Below, in pieces: positions 35,487 through 43,491 of a stretch of 64,000 nt of DNA. Source of the DNA: Porphyromonas sp963526345. Its GTDB lineage: Bacteria; Bacteroidota; Bacteroidia; Bacteroidales; Porphyromonadaceae. The stretch spans positions 186,001 through 250,000 of the forward strand of contig CAURNJ010000002.1 in assembly GCA_963526345.1 (NCBI GenBank). Reading direction: 5' to 3'. The notes beneath the pieces were generated by a model, which was given only the letters and a program-made list of their open reading frames with translations, ran no database searches and had not been told where the DNA came from. Each line of letters opens with the position of its first letter. Within the stretch, counting starts at the first letter, position 1. A program made the translations under genes and the position numbers.

Positions 35487-37763
35487 CTATAGTGTAGAGA
35501 CATTGAGTCCTTCATTAGCACCAGTAGAGAGGCGCTTCAGGTCATCGTATCTGGCACGCGTATCCTGCGCCTTGACGGTCTTCTTACCCCAGCTATAGGA
35601 GAGTGTGAGTTGTAGGCGTGGGCTATACCAATTACGCTCGAAGGACAGGGCAGGAGCGGCCAAGGCATAGGCTCCGCGAGCGATATTCGTATTGAAGAGG
35701 TCGTGGGCAGAGAGGGAGACACGCAGATCCCCCATCTGCTTACTCAGAGAGGCATTTACCCACCACTGAGGTTGCATCCGATAGAGTCCATACATCAGCG
35801 CACTATAGTAAGTCACACCAAGGTCGGCCGTCCAGCCTGTCGGGAAGCTAAAGCTATGCGTATGCTGTATGTAGTGCGCATTGAAGGTATGGCGATAGTC
35901 TGTCACATCGATACGTCCCCTATCCCACTGACGCTGGGCAGCCAAATAGGTAGAAGCGATCCAGCTGACCTCTCCGCGGTAAATAATCGGAACGGGGAGC
36001 ACAAGAAGTACGCGCAGATAGCGGCTATGGTCGAGGTTATACCGACGCAGTACATATCCAGCCCCTTGAGATGCCACAGCCTCCACGATAGGCGCTTCCG
36101 TATCGACATAGCTCAGCTCCAGCTGAGCGGCACGCAGATAGCTATAGTTGAGGGCCCAGCTCCTACGATATGATGTCTTGAGATCGGCATTCCCCTCGCG
36201 TGATAGCAGGGCAGAGGCTTCGGAGGTATAGCCAAGGAGATCTCTGTAGTTGGGGCGAGTATAGCTGGAGGAGTGCGTAAGAGCTATCTGATGATTTCGA
36301 GCCAAGTCATAACGCAGCGAGGCATAAGGCAGGAGTTCCGCCCCCGAGCGTGAGAAATTTCCCAAGCCAACACCTGAGCTCCCCGTGCGGTCTTCTCCTG
36401 CGATACGTAGACCTATGTGCCCATTGAAGGGCTGCAGACGAAAGCCCAGACTGGCATAGCCCTCTACATCCAGCTCCCTAAGCGTCACCGCTTCCGCCCT
36501 ATTTGAGAGGCGTGTATCTACAGCTATGTGGCTGGCTTCAGCCCCTAACGCGAGGGAAAAAGCACCAGAGAGTTGGTGGCTCACATCAAGGGCTAAGCGG
36601 ACAAAGCGGTTGTCATCCTCACTGGCTACAGCTCCACTCCCTTGCTCTCGGCGCAGGTCGGAGCTACCTCGCGAGCCCTCAGCTGTCGTCTGCAGTGTCC
36701 AGCTATGACTACGGAAAGTATGGTACAGAGAGCCGTAGAGATTCAGCCATTGGAGGCGATTGCTCCGCTGTGAGGCGAGCAGGAGACGTTCGCTCGCATA
36801 ATTCTCAATAAACTGACCTCCGAGCGAATGTCCCTTCCCCAACGTCAGATCCGTACCCAGAGCGACCTGATGGGAGCGGCGAGAGTCGGTACGCTGATCA
36901 TCGACATAACGCTTCGAGAAGGTTGTCGTCTCCCGCTGGCGCTTGTCTCCGAAGGAATAGGATAAGTAGGAGCGACTGCGCCCGTAGTTGAAGTTTACCC
37001 GAGTAGAGAGTTGCTCGGAGAGGTAGTGCTGATACGTACCGACCAAGCTCGAGAAGCCCTTAATACCCTCGTCTGCTCGCGTCTTGCGCTTGATATTCAG
37101 GATAGGCGTTGTCACACCGCTGTATTCGACACCAGGCTCACGGATGAGCTCTACCTGAGCGATTTCGCTGACGGACATTCCCTGCAGGAGGGCGATGACT
37201 TCGTCTTGGGACATACGCTGGGCTCTGCCATCGATGTAGACCGCCAGCTCCGAGAGACCGTAGAGCTTGAGCTTATTGGCACCCTCTATCTGAAGACCAG
37301 GGATGAGCGTCAGCCCGTCAAGCACACTACCGCCACGAGCTTTAGCGAAGGCAGCTTCACCGAAGATGAGGGTCGACCCTTCGTAGCGCACAAGGGGCGT
37401 CTTCCCCTTGACGACGACGGACTCCAGCTCACGAGTCAGCTCCACGGGAAGAGTCCCCAGCTGAAGCCTACCTGCAGAGAGCTCCAGCGCAGGGCGGAGG
37501 ACAATGGTCTGCTGGACGAAGGTAGTAGCCAGGCGATACTTCCCTACCCTGCCCTTGAGCAAGAAATACCCCTTCTCATCGGAGATCGTACTAAAGGGCG
37601 TGTCCGCTCCGTCAGCGGTACGCAGTACGACAAAGGCATTCACCAGAGGAGTCTTGTCCGTCTTGCTGACGAGCGTCCCTTCCAGCCACGCCTCATCTTG
37701 GCTTTGGGCTCTGAGGACTCCTCCGAAGGCAAGGGCGAGGAGGATGAGTAGGAGGCGTCTCAT
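35487..37763 (-). CDS. TonB-dependent-receptor-like outer-membrane beta-barrel protein
   Basis: 758 residues with a signal peptide ending VLRAQ. Domains: a carboxypeptidase-regulatory-like domain (about 27-110, LEGTLVSKTDKTPLVNAFVV), a plug-like region (about 115-225, LELYGLSELAVYIDGRAQRM-type KLKLYGLSELAVYIDGRAQR and IAQVELIREPGVEYSG), and a barrel of the OMP_b-brl_3 kind (YGRSRSYLSYSFG; DLGVTYYSALMYGLYRMQPQ). Ligand unknown. Remnants of the 3' end of at least one paralogue lie at 38.76-38.98 kb and 41.14-41.19 kb, so this gene family has been duplicated and broken locally. A terminator separates it from the lipoprotein upstream. Confidence 0.82.
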   Translation of the reverse strand: MRRLLLILLALAFGGVLRAQSQDEAWLEGTLVSKTDKTPLVNAFVVLRTADGADTPFSTISDEKGYFLLKGRVGKYRLATTFVQQTIVLRPALELSAGRLQLGTLPVELTRELESVVVKGKTPLVRYEGSTLIFGEAAFAKARGGSVLDGLTLIPGLQIEGANKLKLYGLSELAVYIDGRAQRMSQDEVIALLQGMSVSEIAQVELIREPGVEYSGVTTPILNIKRKTRADEGIKGFSSLVGTYQHYLSEQLSTRVNFNYGRSRSYLSYSFGDKRQRETTTFSKRYVDDQRTDSRRSHQVALGTDLTLGKGHSLGGQFIENYASERLLLASQRSNRLQWLNLYGSLYHTFRSHSWTLQTTAEGSRGSSDLRREQGSGAVASEDDNRFVRLALDVSHQLSGAFSLALGAEASHIAVDTRLSNRAEAVTLRELDVEGYASLGFRLQPFNGHIGLRIAGEDRTGSSGVGLGNFSRSGAELLPYASLRYDLARNHQIALTHSSSYTRPNYRDLLGYTSEASALLSREGNADLKTSYRRSWALNYSYLRAAQLELSYVDTEAPIVEAVASQGAGYVLRRYNLDHSRYLRVLLVLPVPIIYRGEVSWIASTYLAAQRQWDRGRIDVTDYRHTFNAHYIQHTHSFSFPTGWTADLGVTYYSALMYGLYRMQPQWWVNASLSKQMGDLRVSLSAHDLFNTNIARGAYALAAPALSFERNWYSPRLQLTLSYSWGKKTVKAQDTRARYDDLKRLSTGANEGLNVSTL

Positions 37764-37799
37764 AGTGTGAAGTTAAATTTTGAACTATATCTAAGTAGC

Positions 37800-37848
37800 A
37801 AGGACGGCACTTCAGAGGTGATTAGCTCACTTCCAAAGCGCCGTCCTT
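37800..37848 (-). terminator. Terminator of the Pro/Thr-linker lipoprotein gene
   Basis: Stem AAGGACGGC/GCCGTCCTT around a 31-nt loop, between the lipoprotein stop (37916) and the start of the barrel gene (37763). Confidence 0.55.
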
Positions 37849-37915
37849 CGTAGCGACAACTGCGGCGAAAATGCCCCCACTGCGGCATGCAGGAGCTATT
37901 CAGCCACAGGAGGAG

Positions 37916-38659
37916 TTACTTCGTGGGAACGATAAGATCGAGGTGCTTACCGTTCTTCAGCGTAGCAAAGATGCGCAATGGCGAGACTCCTTCAGCGGAA
38001 GTGCGGATACCCTTTACCTCCTCTTTCACATCACCATCGAAATACACATCACCATTTGCCAGAGGCTTAACCGCCTTAGTTTCTATCGAGAAGGTTACAA
38101 CCTGCTTCTCCTGCTTGACATTACGCAGGATGATATAGGGACCAGCAGTAGGCTTATCTACGTTCTCTGACATTAGGACAAGAGTAATCGACTTATCCGC
38201 AGGTTTAATCTTCTTGGACATATATTTTGCATCAATGACCTTCTCACCAGACAGGGTAAACACACCATAGTTTTCGGTGTGCTCGGGGAGCTTCTGCAGG
38301 GTCAGCTTGAGCTTATAGGTCTTTCCTTCCCCCTTGAAGGCAAAGGTATGTTCTCCTGGCAGGTACTGCTCTGGAGCGATGGTGATGGCATTTCCTTCGA
38401 TGGTTACCTTGAAGCCCTCGACCGTGCCTTCTTGGGTAAGTGTTCCCTTGAAGCCCTCTAAGGTTGTAGATGCTACCGAGCCTAAGGCTACCGTCAGTTC
38501 GGACTTCGAGAAATGAGCCTCTACAACTGGAGGAGCTGGCTTAGGTGCTGGAGTAGGAGTAGGAGTGGGTTGAACGACTGGAGTATCCTTCTTACCACAG
38601 GAGGCTAATCCAAGGGAAAGAACTCCCATAAATAGGAGACTGCGTACTACTTTGTTCAT
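37916..38659 (-). CDS. Lipoprotein with Pro/Thr linker, function unknown
   Basis: 247 residues with lipobox LASC (Cys at residue 21). A low-complexity spacer QPTPTPTPAPKPAPP (about 30-45) lifts the rest off the membrane. Then follow about 200 residues of beta-rich sequence: an N-terminal Ig-like region (SKSELTVALGSVASTTLEGF; EGFKVTIEGNAITIAPEQYL) and a C-terminal part with alternating strands. I do not recognise a family. The spacer suggests a surface-exposed ligand binder. A TATCTTTG box at 38740-38747 lies about 80 nt upstream. Confidence 0.65.
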   Translation of the reverse strand: MNKVVRSLLFMGVLSLGLASCGKKDTPVVQPTPTPTPAPKPAPPVVEAHFSKSELTVALGSVASTTLEGFKGTLTQEGTVEGFKVTIEGNAITIAPEQYLPGEHTFAFKGEGKTYKLKLTLQKLPEHTENYGVFTLSGEKVIDAKYMSKKIKPADKSITLVLMSENVDKPTAGPYIILRNVKQEKQVVTFSIETKAVKPLANGDVYFDGDVKEEVKGIRTSAEGVSPLRIFATLKNGKHLDLIVPTK

Positions 38660-38739
38660 AGTCTAAACTATTTAATTTAGGTGAAATATGGAGATAGTTA
38701 GAGGGATGAAAGTGGTGCCGCATATCCCCCTTGTGCTCT

Positions 38740-38747
38740 CAAAGATA
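38740..38747 (-). promoter_or_regulatory. -7 promoter box of the Pro/Thr-linker lipoprotein
   Basis: Minus-strand TATCTTTG, with transcription expected to start about 75 nt before the ATG at 38659. No TTTG box at the right spacing. Confidence 0.4.
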
Positions 38748-38763
38748 GTCATTTATATCCAGA

Positions 38764-38980
38764 CATCCTGCGCCTTGACGCTCTCCTACCCAGCTGTAGG
38801 AGAGGGTAAGCTGCAGGCGAGGGCCGTGCCAATTACGCTCGAAGGCGAGGACGGGCGTATCCAGGTGATAGCTCCCCCATACGCTTGCTCAGCAAAGCAT
38901 CGACCCACCACTGTCGCTGGATACGATAGAGCTTCATAGAGCACTCCACTATAATAGGTCACACCGAGGTCGATCGTCCA
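38764..38980 (-). pseudogene. 3' remnant of an outer-membrane barrel gene paralogous to the 35.5-37.8 kb gene
   Basis: On the minus strand the remnant begins WTIDLGVTYYSGVLYEAL, against WTADLGVTYYSALMYGLY in the intact gene. After a stop and deletions it continues with stretches matching RMQPQWWVNASLSK, the FERNW segment and the final SYSWGKKTVKAQD region. At DNA level CCAATTACGCTCGAAGG and ACCCACCACTG recur in both places. The 5' side is cut by the P-type ATPase gene, whose last codons run into it. It is a dead copy. Confidence 0.8.
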
Positions 38981-40836
38981 ATATGAGGGAGCACATTGCT
39001 GACACGCATACTCCTTAATGCATTGAGTATAGCAAGTATGGTAACACCTACATCGGCAAACACGGCAGCCCACATATGGACAACGCCCAACGCTCCCAAC
39101 AGCAACACCAGGAGTTTGATGCCGATGATGAATACGATGTTCTGTTTCACTATGCTTAACGTCTTGCGCGCTATCATCATCCCTTCGACGATATTCATGG
39201 GATTATCATTCATCAATACGATGTCGGCGGCTTCAATGGCAGCGTCACTGCCGACAGTCCCCATGGCAATGCCTATGTCAGCAAGTTTGATGACCGGAGC
39301 ATCGTTGATACCGTCACCGACAAAAGCGATGGGAGACAGAGCATGTTCTTTGCGCAGTGCCTCGACAAACCTCACCTTGTCTATCGGCAGCAGTTCGGCA
39401 TGGAACTCATCTATGTTCACTTTTCCGGCAATATCTTTAGCCACATCACTGCGGTCGCCCGTAAGCATGATTGTTTTTCCAACTCCGGAGACTTTCAGCC
39501 TGGCGATGGTCTCGGCGGATTGTGGCTTTAAGTTATCGGAAACGACGATATGTCCCATATAAACGCTGTCTACGGCGACATGGACAATGGTACCTATCTT
39601 TTCGCATGACTGGGGAGGCACACCAGCACGCGACATAAGTTTTTCGTTTCCGGCATAAACCTTGCGATTGTCGATGATTGCCACGATCCCTTCGCCTGCA
39701 ATGTGCTCATAACCGGTCACTCTTGTTTTGTCCAATGGCAGATGGCAGGCATCCCGTATCGATGCCGACAAGGGATGGTCGGAAAAACTTTCCGCCAATG
39801 CAGCCAATTCGATAAGCTCATGCTCCGACATCATTTGGGAATATATGGCAGTGACCGAGAAATTGCCCCTTGTTAGAGTCCCTGTCTTGTCGAACACGAC
39901 TGTTTTTATATGCGCCATCATTTCCAGATAGTTGGAGCTTTTGACAAGGATGCCCTTTCTTGATGCTCCCCCTATTCCAGCAAAGAACGTCAGCGGGACG
40001 GACACGACCAGTGCGCAGGGGCAGGAAATCACTAGGAAAATCAGGGCACGATTTAGCCAGACAAGCCATTCGCCGCCCACAATCAGCGGAGGAACCAAGG
40101 CGAGCAATGCAGCCACAGCCACGACAGCAGGTGTATAATAGCGTGCGAAACGGGTTATGAACTTTTCACTCTTCGCCTTGCCTGTATCCGCGTTTTCTAC
40201 CAAATCGAGGATTTTCGCAACAGTCGATTCTTCAAATGTCCCCGACGTAAGGATATGCAGAACACCTGTAAGATTCAGGCTTCCGCTGATAACGGTATCG
40301 CCTTCGGAAACCTCACGCGGAAGGCTTTCACCTGTCAACGCCGCCGTATCGAGAGTCGTACTTCCGGAGATGATCTTTCCGTCCAATGGTATTTTCTCTC
40401 CCGGTTTCACTACGATGATACTACCGACCGGGACATCCGATGGAGACACCCGTGTTAGATTTCCCTCTTTCTCAACATTGGCATAATCCGGACGGATATC
40501 CATCAATGCCGCAATCGAAGCCCGGCTCCGCTCCACCGCTATATCGGAGAAAAGTTCCCCAATCTGATAGAACATCATCACTGCCACTGCTTCGGGGTAT
40601 TCTCCGATGACAAATGCTCCGACGGTCGCAATAGTCATGAGGAAACTCTCACCCAAAAACTGCCCTTTGCACAAATTACGCAAGGCGGCATAAACGATGT
40701 CCGCACCGATTATTACGTAGGCGATGGCACATAATCCGATGTAAATCTCTTCCGGAATAGCCAGAATATATGTCGCCATTAGCAAAACGATGCTCGCAAT
40801 GATGCGTATCACTTTGATTCTTTGTTCTTTTTCCAT
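38959..40836 (-). CDS. Zinc/cadmium-type P1B ATPase with a chimeric C-terminus
   Basis: Heavy-metal-exporting ATPase of 625 residues from ATG 40836, about 100 or more shorter than ZntA because it has no N-terminal HMA domain. Motifs: TGESLPR, the metal-site SCPCALVVSVPL, phosphorylation DKTGTLTRG, HP motif DHPLSAS, and GDGINDAPVIKLADIGIAMG. The last helices have GIKLLVLLLG and FADVGVTILAILNALR, the Lys/Asp pattern of Zn(II)/Cd(II)/Pb(II) pumps. The final ~7 codons (GRSTSV end) are read from the barrel-gene remnant, so insertion supplied a new stop. The ATG at 40836 is preferred over an upstream TTG. No metalloregulator gene is adjacent. Confidence 0.9.
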   Translation of the reverse strand: MEKEQRIKVIRIIASIVLLMATYILAIPEEIYIGLCAIAYVIIGADIVYAALRNLCKGQFLGESFLMTIATVGAFVIGEYPEAVAVMMFYQIGELFSDIAVERSRASIAALMDIRPDYANVEKEGNLTRVSPSDVPVGSIIVVKPGEKIPLDGKIISGSTTLDTAALTGESLPREVSEGDTVISGSLNLTGVLHILTSGTFEESTVAKILDLVENADTGKAKSEKFITRFARYYTPAVVAVAALLALVPPLIVGGEWLVWLNRALIFLVISCPCALVVSVPLTFFAGIGGASRKGILVKSSNYLEMMAHIKTVVFDKTGTLTRGNFSVTAIYSQMMSEHELIELAALAESFSDHPLSASIRDACHLPLDKTRVTGYEHIAGEGIVAIIDNRKVYAGNEKLMSRAGVPPQSCEKIGTIVHVAVDSVYMGHIVVSDNLKPQSAETIARLKVSGVGKTIMLTGDRSDVAKDIAGKVNIDEFHAELLPIDKVRFVEALRKEHALSPIAFVGDGINDAPVIKLADIGIAMGTVGSDAAIEAADIVLMNDNPMNIVEGMMIARKTLSIVKQNIVFIIGIKLLVLLLGALGVVHMWAAVFADVGVTILAILNALRSMRVSNVLPHIGRSTSV

Positions 40837-40857
40837 AACCAATCATTTAATCCGTTG

Positions 40858-40865
40858 CAAAAGTA
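40858..40865 (-). promoter_or_regulatory. -7 promoter box of the P-type ATPase gene
   Basis: Minus-strand TACTTTTG fits TAnnTTTG. CTTG lies 18 nt upstream as a weak -33 box. The start would be about 15 nt before the ATG. Confidence 0.45.
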
Positions 40866-40973
40866 CGGAATAAAAACTGCAACCAAGTTGCCAAGTCAGT
40901 CGTGTCGCTTATTTCGGCAATCAGGGCAAAGTCCTTCTAATAATAATCGGCACTATACAACTCAAAGTCTTTC

Positions 40974-41137
40974 GAAACCATTGCATGGTCTCCAAAACAA
41001 CAAGCACAGCTCGTCATTTTACTTGACTTTGCAGCATGCGGTAATCGCAAGGCATTAAGACTGAGGGCGAAGGGAGTTTACTCGTAGCCCGAAGGTAGCA
41101 AACAACGAAGCGAGTGCCGTAGGATATAATAGTCTCG
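40974..41137 (-). repeat. Structured 170-nt repeat, copy B (inverted)
   Basis: Reverse-oriented copy: TTGACTTTGCAGCATGCGGT, then AATCGCAAGG, then GACTGAGGGCGAAGGGAGTT. Its tail keeps the second hairpin as GAAACCAT/ATGGTCTC (40974-40981 and 40985-40992). The first hairpin is a degenerate AAAACAACAAGC with a partly matching arm. The body ends near AGTCTC at about 41137. Confidence 0.75.
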
Positions 41138-41188
41138 TGCGCGCGTATCCTACACCTTGACGCGCTCCTTCCCCAGCTGTCGTAGAGA
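41138..41188 (-). pseudogene. Second short remnant of the barrel-protein 3' end
   Basis: GCGTATCCTACACCTTGACG followed by CTCCTTCCCCAGCTGTCG matches, with a few changes, the end of the intact gene (GCGTATCCTGCGCCTTGACG, near 35560) and the remnant at 38.77 kb. Only about 50 bases remain, next to repeat copy B. Confidence 0.6.
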
Positions 41189-41220
41189 TTTACCCTACCC
41201 TATTGCTTCACCCTCGAGAG

Positions 41221-41331
41221 TGACCTATATTGGTCGGCGAGCTGACCTATACTGGTTCGCATCGCGACCACTATAGGTACATACCATCGACCTATACTAG
41301 TCAGCTCGCCGACCAGTATAGGTGCACACCA
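41221..41331. repeat. Intergenic hairpin cluster, locus 5 (CCTATACTGGT units)
   Basis: Two 24-nt arms at 41223-41246 and 41300-41323 pair with a single G-T type mismatch; each contains ACCTATAYTGGTC followed by GGCGAGCTGAC. Between them lie ACCTATACTGGT and ACCACTATAGGT, which pair with each other, and GACCTATACTAGTC. This is the longest arm in the family seen here. Confidence 0.8.
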
Positions 41332-41412
41332 CCCCTCACGGAGGAAGGTGCAACGAGCTGATACGACAGCGTAGCCCTCACTTAGCCAGTCCCCGAAAGC
41401 TCCACACCAAGA

Positions 41413-41585
41413 GACTATTGCATCATACGGCACTCGCTTCGTTGTTTGCGACATTCGGGCATGTCGTTTACACGAGTAAACTCCCTTCGCCCTCAGTCTT
41501 AACGCCTTGCGATTACCGCATGCTGCAAAGTCAAGCACAATGGCAAGCTAAGCTTGTCATTGTGGAGCCCGTTGATCGGGCTCCC
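41413..41585 (+). repeat. Structured 170-nt repeat, copy C
   Basis: Body GACTATTGCATCATACGGCA through CCTCAGTCTTAACGCCTTGC to GCATGCTGCAAAGTC. An internal palindrome GTTTAC-ACGA-GTAAAC is present. The tail has hairpin 1 CACAATGGCAAGCT/AGCTTGTCATTGTG (41536-41549 and 41551-41564, one G-U) and hairpin 2 GAGCCCG/CGGGCTC (41565-41571 and 41577-41583). Confidence 0.88.
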
Positions 41586-41699
41586 AAAAGAGCATCCTAC
41601 CAGCAACGCTTCACCACTCAGCGTAGTGAGTAGAAACGCCCTTCTTTCTTATAATATTTTAGGATATAGATGCATATAGGTTAGTTCCTTAGATCTCCT

Positions 41700-41707
41700 T
41701 ACCTTTG
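41700..41707 (+). promoter_or_regulatory. -7 promoter box of gcvT
   Basis: TACCTTTG, with transcription expected to start near 41714 and a leader of about 40 nt to the ATG at 41755. No TTTG -33 box at consensus spacing. Confidence 0.45.
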
Positions 41708-41754
41708 AGGTGTAAGTACAACTAACTACATTTACCATAATCGTAAGCAACCAG

Positions 41755-42849
41755 ATGAAGACAACTCCATTCACCGAGCTACACAAGGCCTTAGGGGCTA
41801 AGATGCACGAGTTCGCAGGCTATGATATGCCCATCGAATATCCCACCGGGATTATCGAAGAACATATGACCGTCGTCAAGGGCGTCGGCGTCTTCGACGT
41901 CTCGCATATGGGAGAGTTCTGGGTCAAGGGGCCGAATGCCCTCCAGTTCATCCAGGACATCACCAGCAACGATGCCTCCAAGCTCAAGGTCGGTGACATA
42001 CAATACACCTGCTTCCCCAACGAACAAGGCGGTATCGTCGACGACCTCCTCGTCTACCACTACGAAGAAGAGAAGTACCTGCTCGTGGTCAATGCCGCCA
42101 ACATCGAGAAGGACTGGGCGTGGTGCCAAGCACACAACGCAGCTGGTGCCATCCTCGAGAATAGCAGCGATAACGTCGGGCAGCTCGCCATCCAAGGACC
42201 TCTCGCCCAGCAGGTACTCCAGCGTCTGACCGATGTCGACCTCTCGACCATCCCCTACTACACCTTCAAGGTAGGCACCTTCGCAGGCTGCCCCGAAGTC
42301 ATCCTTTCCAACACAGGCTACACCGGTGCTGGTGGCTTCGAGATCTACTTCTACCCTCAGTATGGGGAGAAGATCTGGAACGCTATCTTCGAAGCTGGTA
42401 AGCCCGAAGGTATCCGTCCCATCGGTCTCGGCGCACGCGACACGCTCCGCCTGGAAGTAGGCTTCTGCCTCTATGGCAACGACATCACCGACACCACTTC
42501 ACCTCTCGAAGCTGGCTTGGGCTGGATCACGAAGCTCATCCCCGAAAAGAACTTCCCCAGCAAGGCATTCATCGAGCAGCAGAAGGTCGAAGGTATCAAG
42601 CGCAAGCTCGTCGCCTTCAAGCTCAGCGACAAGGGCGTACCTCGCTCCCACTACGAAATCGCTGATGCCGATGGCAACATCATCGGCGAAGTAACCTCCG
42701 GCACCATGTCCCCCACCCTCAAGACGGGTATCGGTATGGGCTATGTGAAGAAGGAATTTTCGGCTGTCGGCACGCCTATCTACATCGTAGTGCGTGGCCG
42801 CAAGCTCGCCGCCGAAGTCGCTAAGCCTCCTATGCGCCTGGTCGACTAA
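41755..42849 (+). CDS. gcvT: Aminomethyltransferase (glycine cleavage system T protein)
   Basis: Takes the aminomethyl group from the lipoylated H protein and passes one carbon to tetrahydrofolate, releasing ammonia. 364 residues, full length. It has the N-terminal AKMHEFAGYDMPIEYPTGII and GVFDVSHMGEF, the central SNTGYTGAGGFEIYF, GLGARDTLRLEVGFCLYGND near the folate site, and a C-terminal beta-barrel (EVTSGTMSPTLKTGIGMGYV). The P, H and L protein genes are not in the window. It is a single-gene unit between a -7 box and a 17-bp terminator stem. Confidence 0.96.
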   Translation: MKTTPFTELHKALGAKMHEFAGYDMPIEYPTGIIEEHMTVVKGVGVFDVSHMGEFWVKGPNALQFIQDITSNDASKLKVGDIQYTCFPNEQGGIVDDLLVYHYEEEKYLLVVNAANIEKDWAWCQAHNAAGAILENSSDNVGQLAIQGPLAQQVLQRLTDVDLSTIPYYTFKVGTFAGCPEVILSNTGYTGAGGFEIYFYPQYGEKIWNAIFEAGKPEGIRPIGLGARDTLRLEVGFCLYGNDITDTTSPLEAGLGWITKLIPEKNFPSKAFIEQQKVEGIKRKLVAFKLSDKGVPRSHYEIADADGNIIGEVTSGTMSPTLKTGIGMGYVKKEFSAVGTPIYIVVRGRKLAAEVAKPPMRLVD

Positions 42850-42890
42850 GCCAGCCCTTCGTCCGCTCCTCTGCGGATGACCGGATAAGA

Positions 42891-42945
42891 CAAGCCCCAG
42901 ACGGCTCACGTACACCTCAGTGGTGTGCGAGCCGTCTGGGGCTTG
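42891..42945 (+). terminator. Terminator of gcvT
   Basis: Perfect 17-bp inverted repeat CAAGCCCCAGACGGCTC/GAGCCGTCTGGGGCTTG with a further CACCTCAGTGGTG-type pairing in the loop, 40 bases after the gcvT stop. Confidence 0.85.
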
Positions 42946-42970
42946 CTACGTCTTGCGAATAGCCCTTAGT

Positions 42971-43143
42971 GACTATTGCATCATACGGCACTCGCTTCGT
43001 TGTTTGCGACATTCGGGCGTGTCATTTACACAAGTAAACTCCCTTCGCCCTCAGTCTTAACGCCTTGCGATTACCGCATGCTGCAAAGTCAAGCACAATG
43101 ACAAGCACAGCTTGTCATTGTGGAGACCGCTCAACGGTCTCCC
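42971..43143 (+). repeat. Structured 170-nt repeat, copy D
   Basis: Body as in copy C. Tail hairpin 1 is a perfect 13-bp stem CACAATGACAAGC/GCTTGTCATTGTG (43094-43106 and 43110-43122, 3-nt loop); hairpin 2 is GAGACCG/CGGTCTC (43123-43129 and 43135-43141). Compared with copy C, the fourth pair of hairpin 2 changes from C-G to A-T on both sides. The repeat ends exactly where the next gene's stop codon begins. Confidence 0.9.
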
Positions 43144-43341
43144 TTAGTGTCGGGGCTTATCGCTTCGTCCATCGGCATTCTTCTGGACGAAGTAAAAGAG
43201 ACCTAAGAGGTTGATGACACCCAGTCCTGCTCCCATCCCTACGATCATTCGCTGCGCTTCGTTGAGGAAGAAGAGCGAGACGACCGCTGCGATGATCACT
43301 AAGATGATGAGCACAATGATAATCTTCTTGATGAGCTGCAT
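43144..43341 (-). CDS. Small two-segment membrane protein, unknown
   Basis: 65 residues with a positively charged start (MQLIKK) and two predicted membrane segments: IIIVLIILVIIAAVVSLFFL (about 7-26) and IVGMGAGLGVINLLGLFYFV (about 33-52). The C-terminal tail is polar and basic (NADGRSDKPRH). No family recognised. It has no nearby terminator of its own: its stop codon abuts repeat copy D, whose tail hairpins might serve that purpose. Confidence 0.55.
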   Translation of the reverse strand: MQLIKKIIIVLIILVIIAAVVSLFFLNEAQRMIVGMGAGLGVINLLGLFYFVQKNADGRSDKPRH

Positions 43342-43424
43342 AGTCTATCTATTAGTTGTTGCAGGGGCAAAGCTACGACAATTATCGCGCTTCACCGTCT
43401 ATAGGAGCTATGGAGAGAAACAAC

Positions 43425-43465
43425 TTCGCCCTCCGCATAGCCTAAAGGGCTACACGGAGGGCGAA
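43425..43465 (-). terminator. Terminator of sodB
   Basis: Stem TTCGCCCTCCG/CGGAGGGCGAA with nested TAGCC/GGCTA, 26 bases after the sodB stop. Confidence 0.75.
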
Positions 43466-43491
43466 GGTATGCAGTATGGAGAGCTATATGC

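Noticed and set aside
41200..41538. 112-codon minus-strand gene over repeat copy C
   Set aside because: The sequence is the structured repeat read in one frame; similar accidental frames occur in the other copies with different reading frames and stops.
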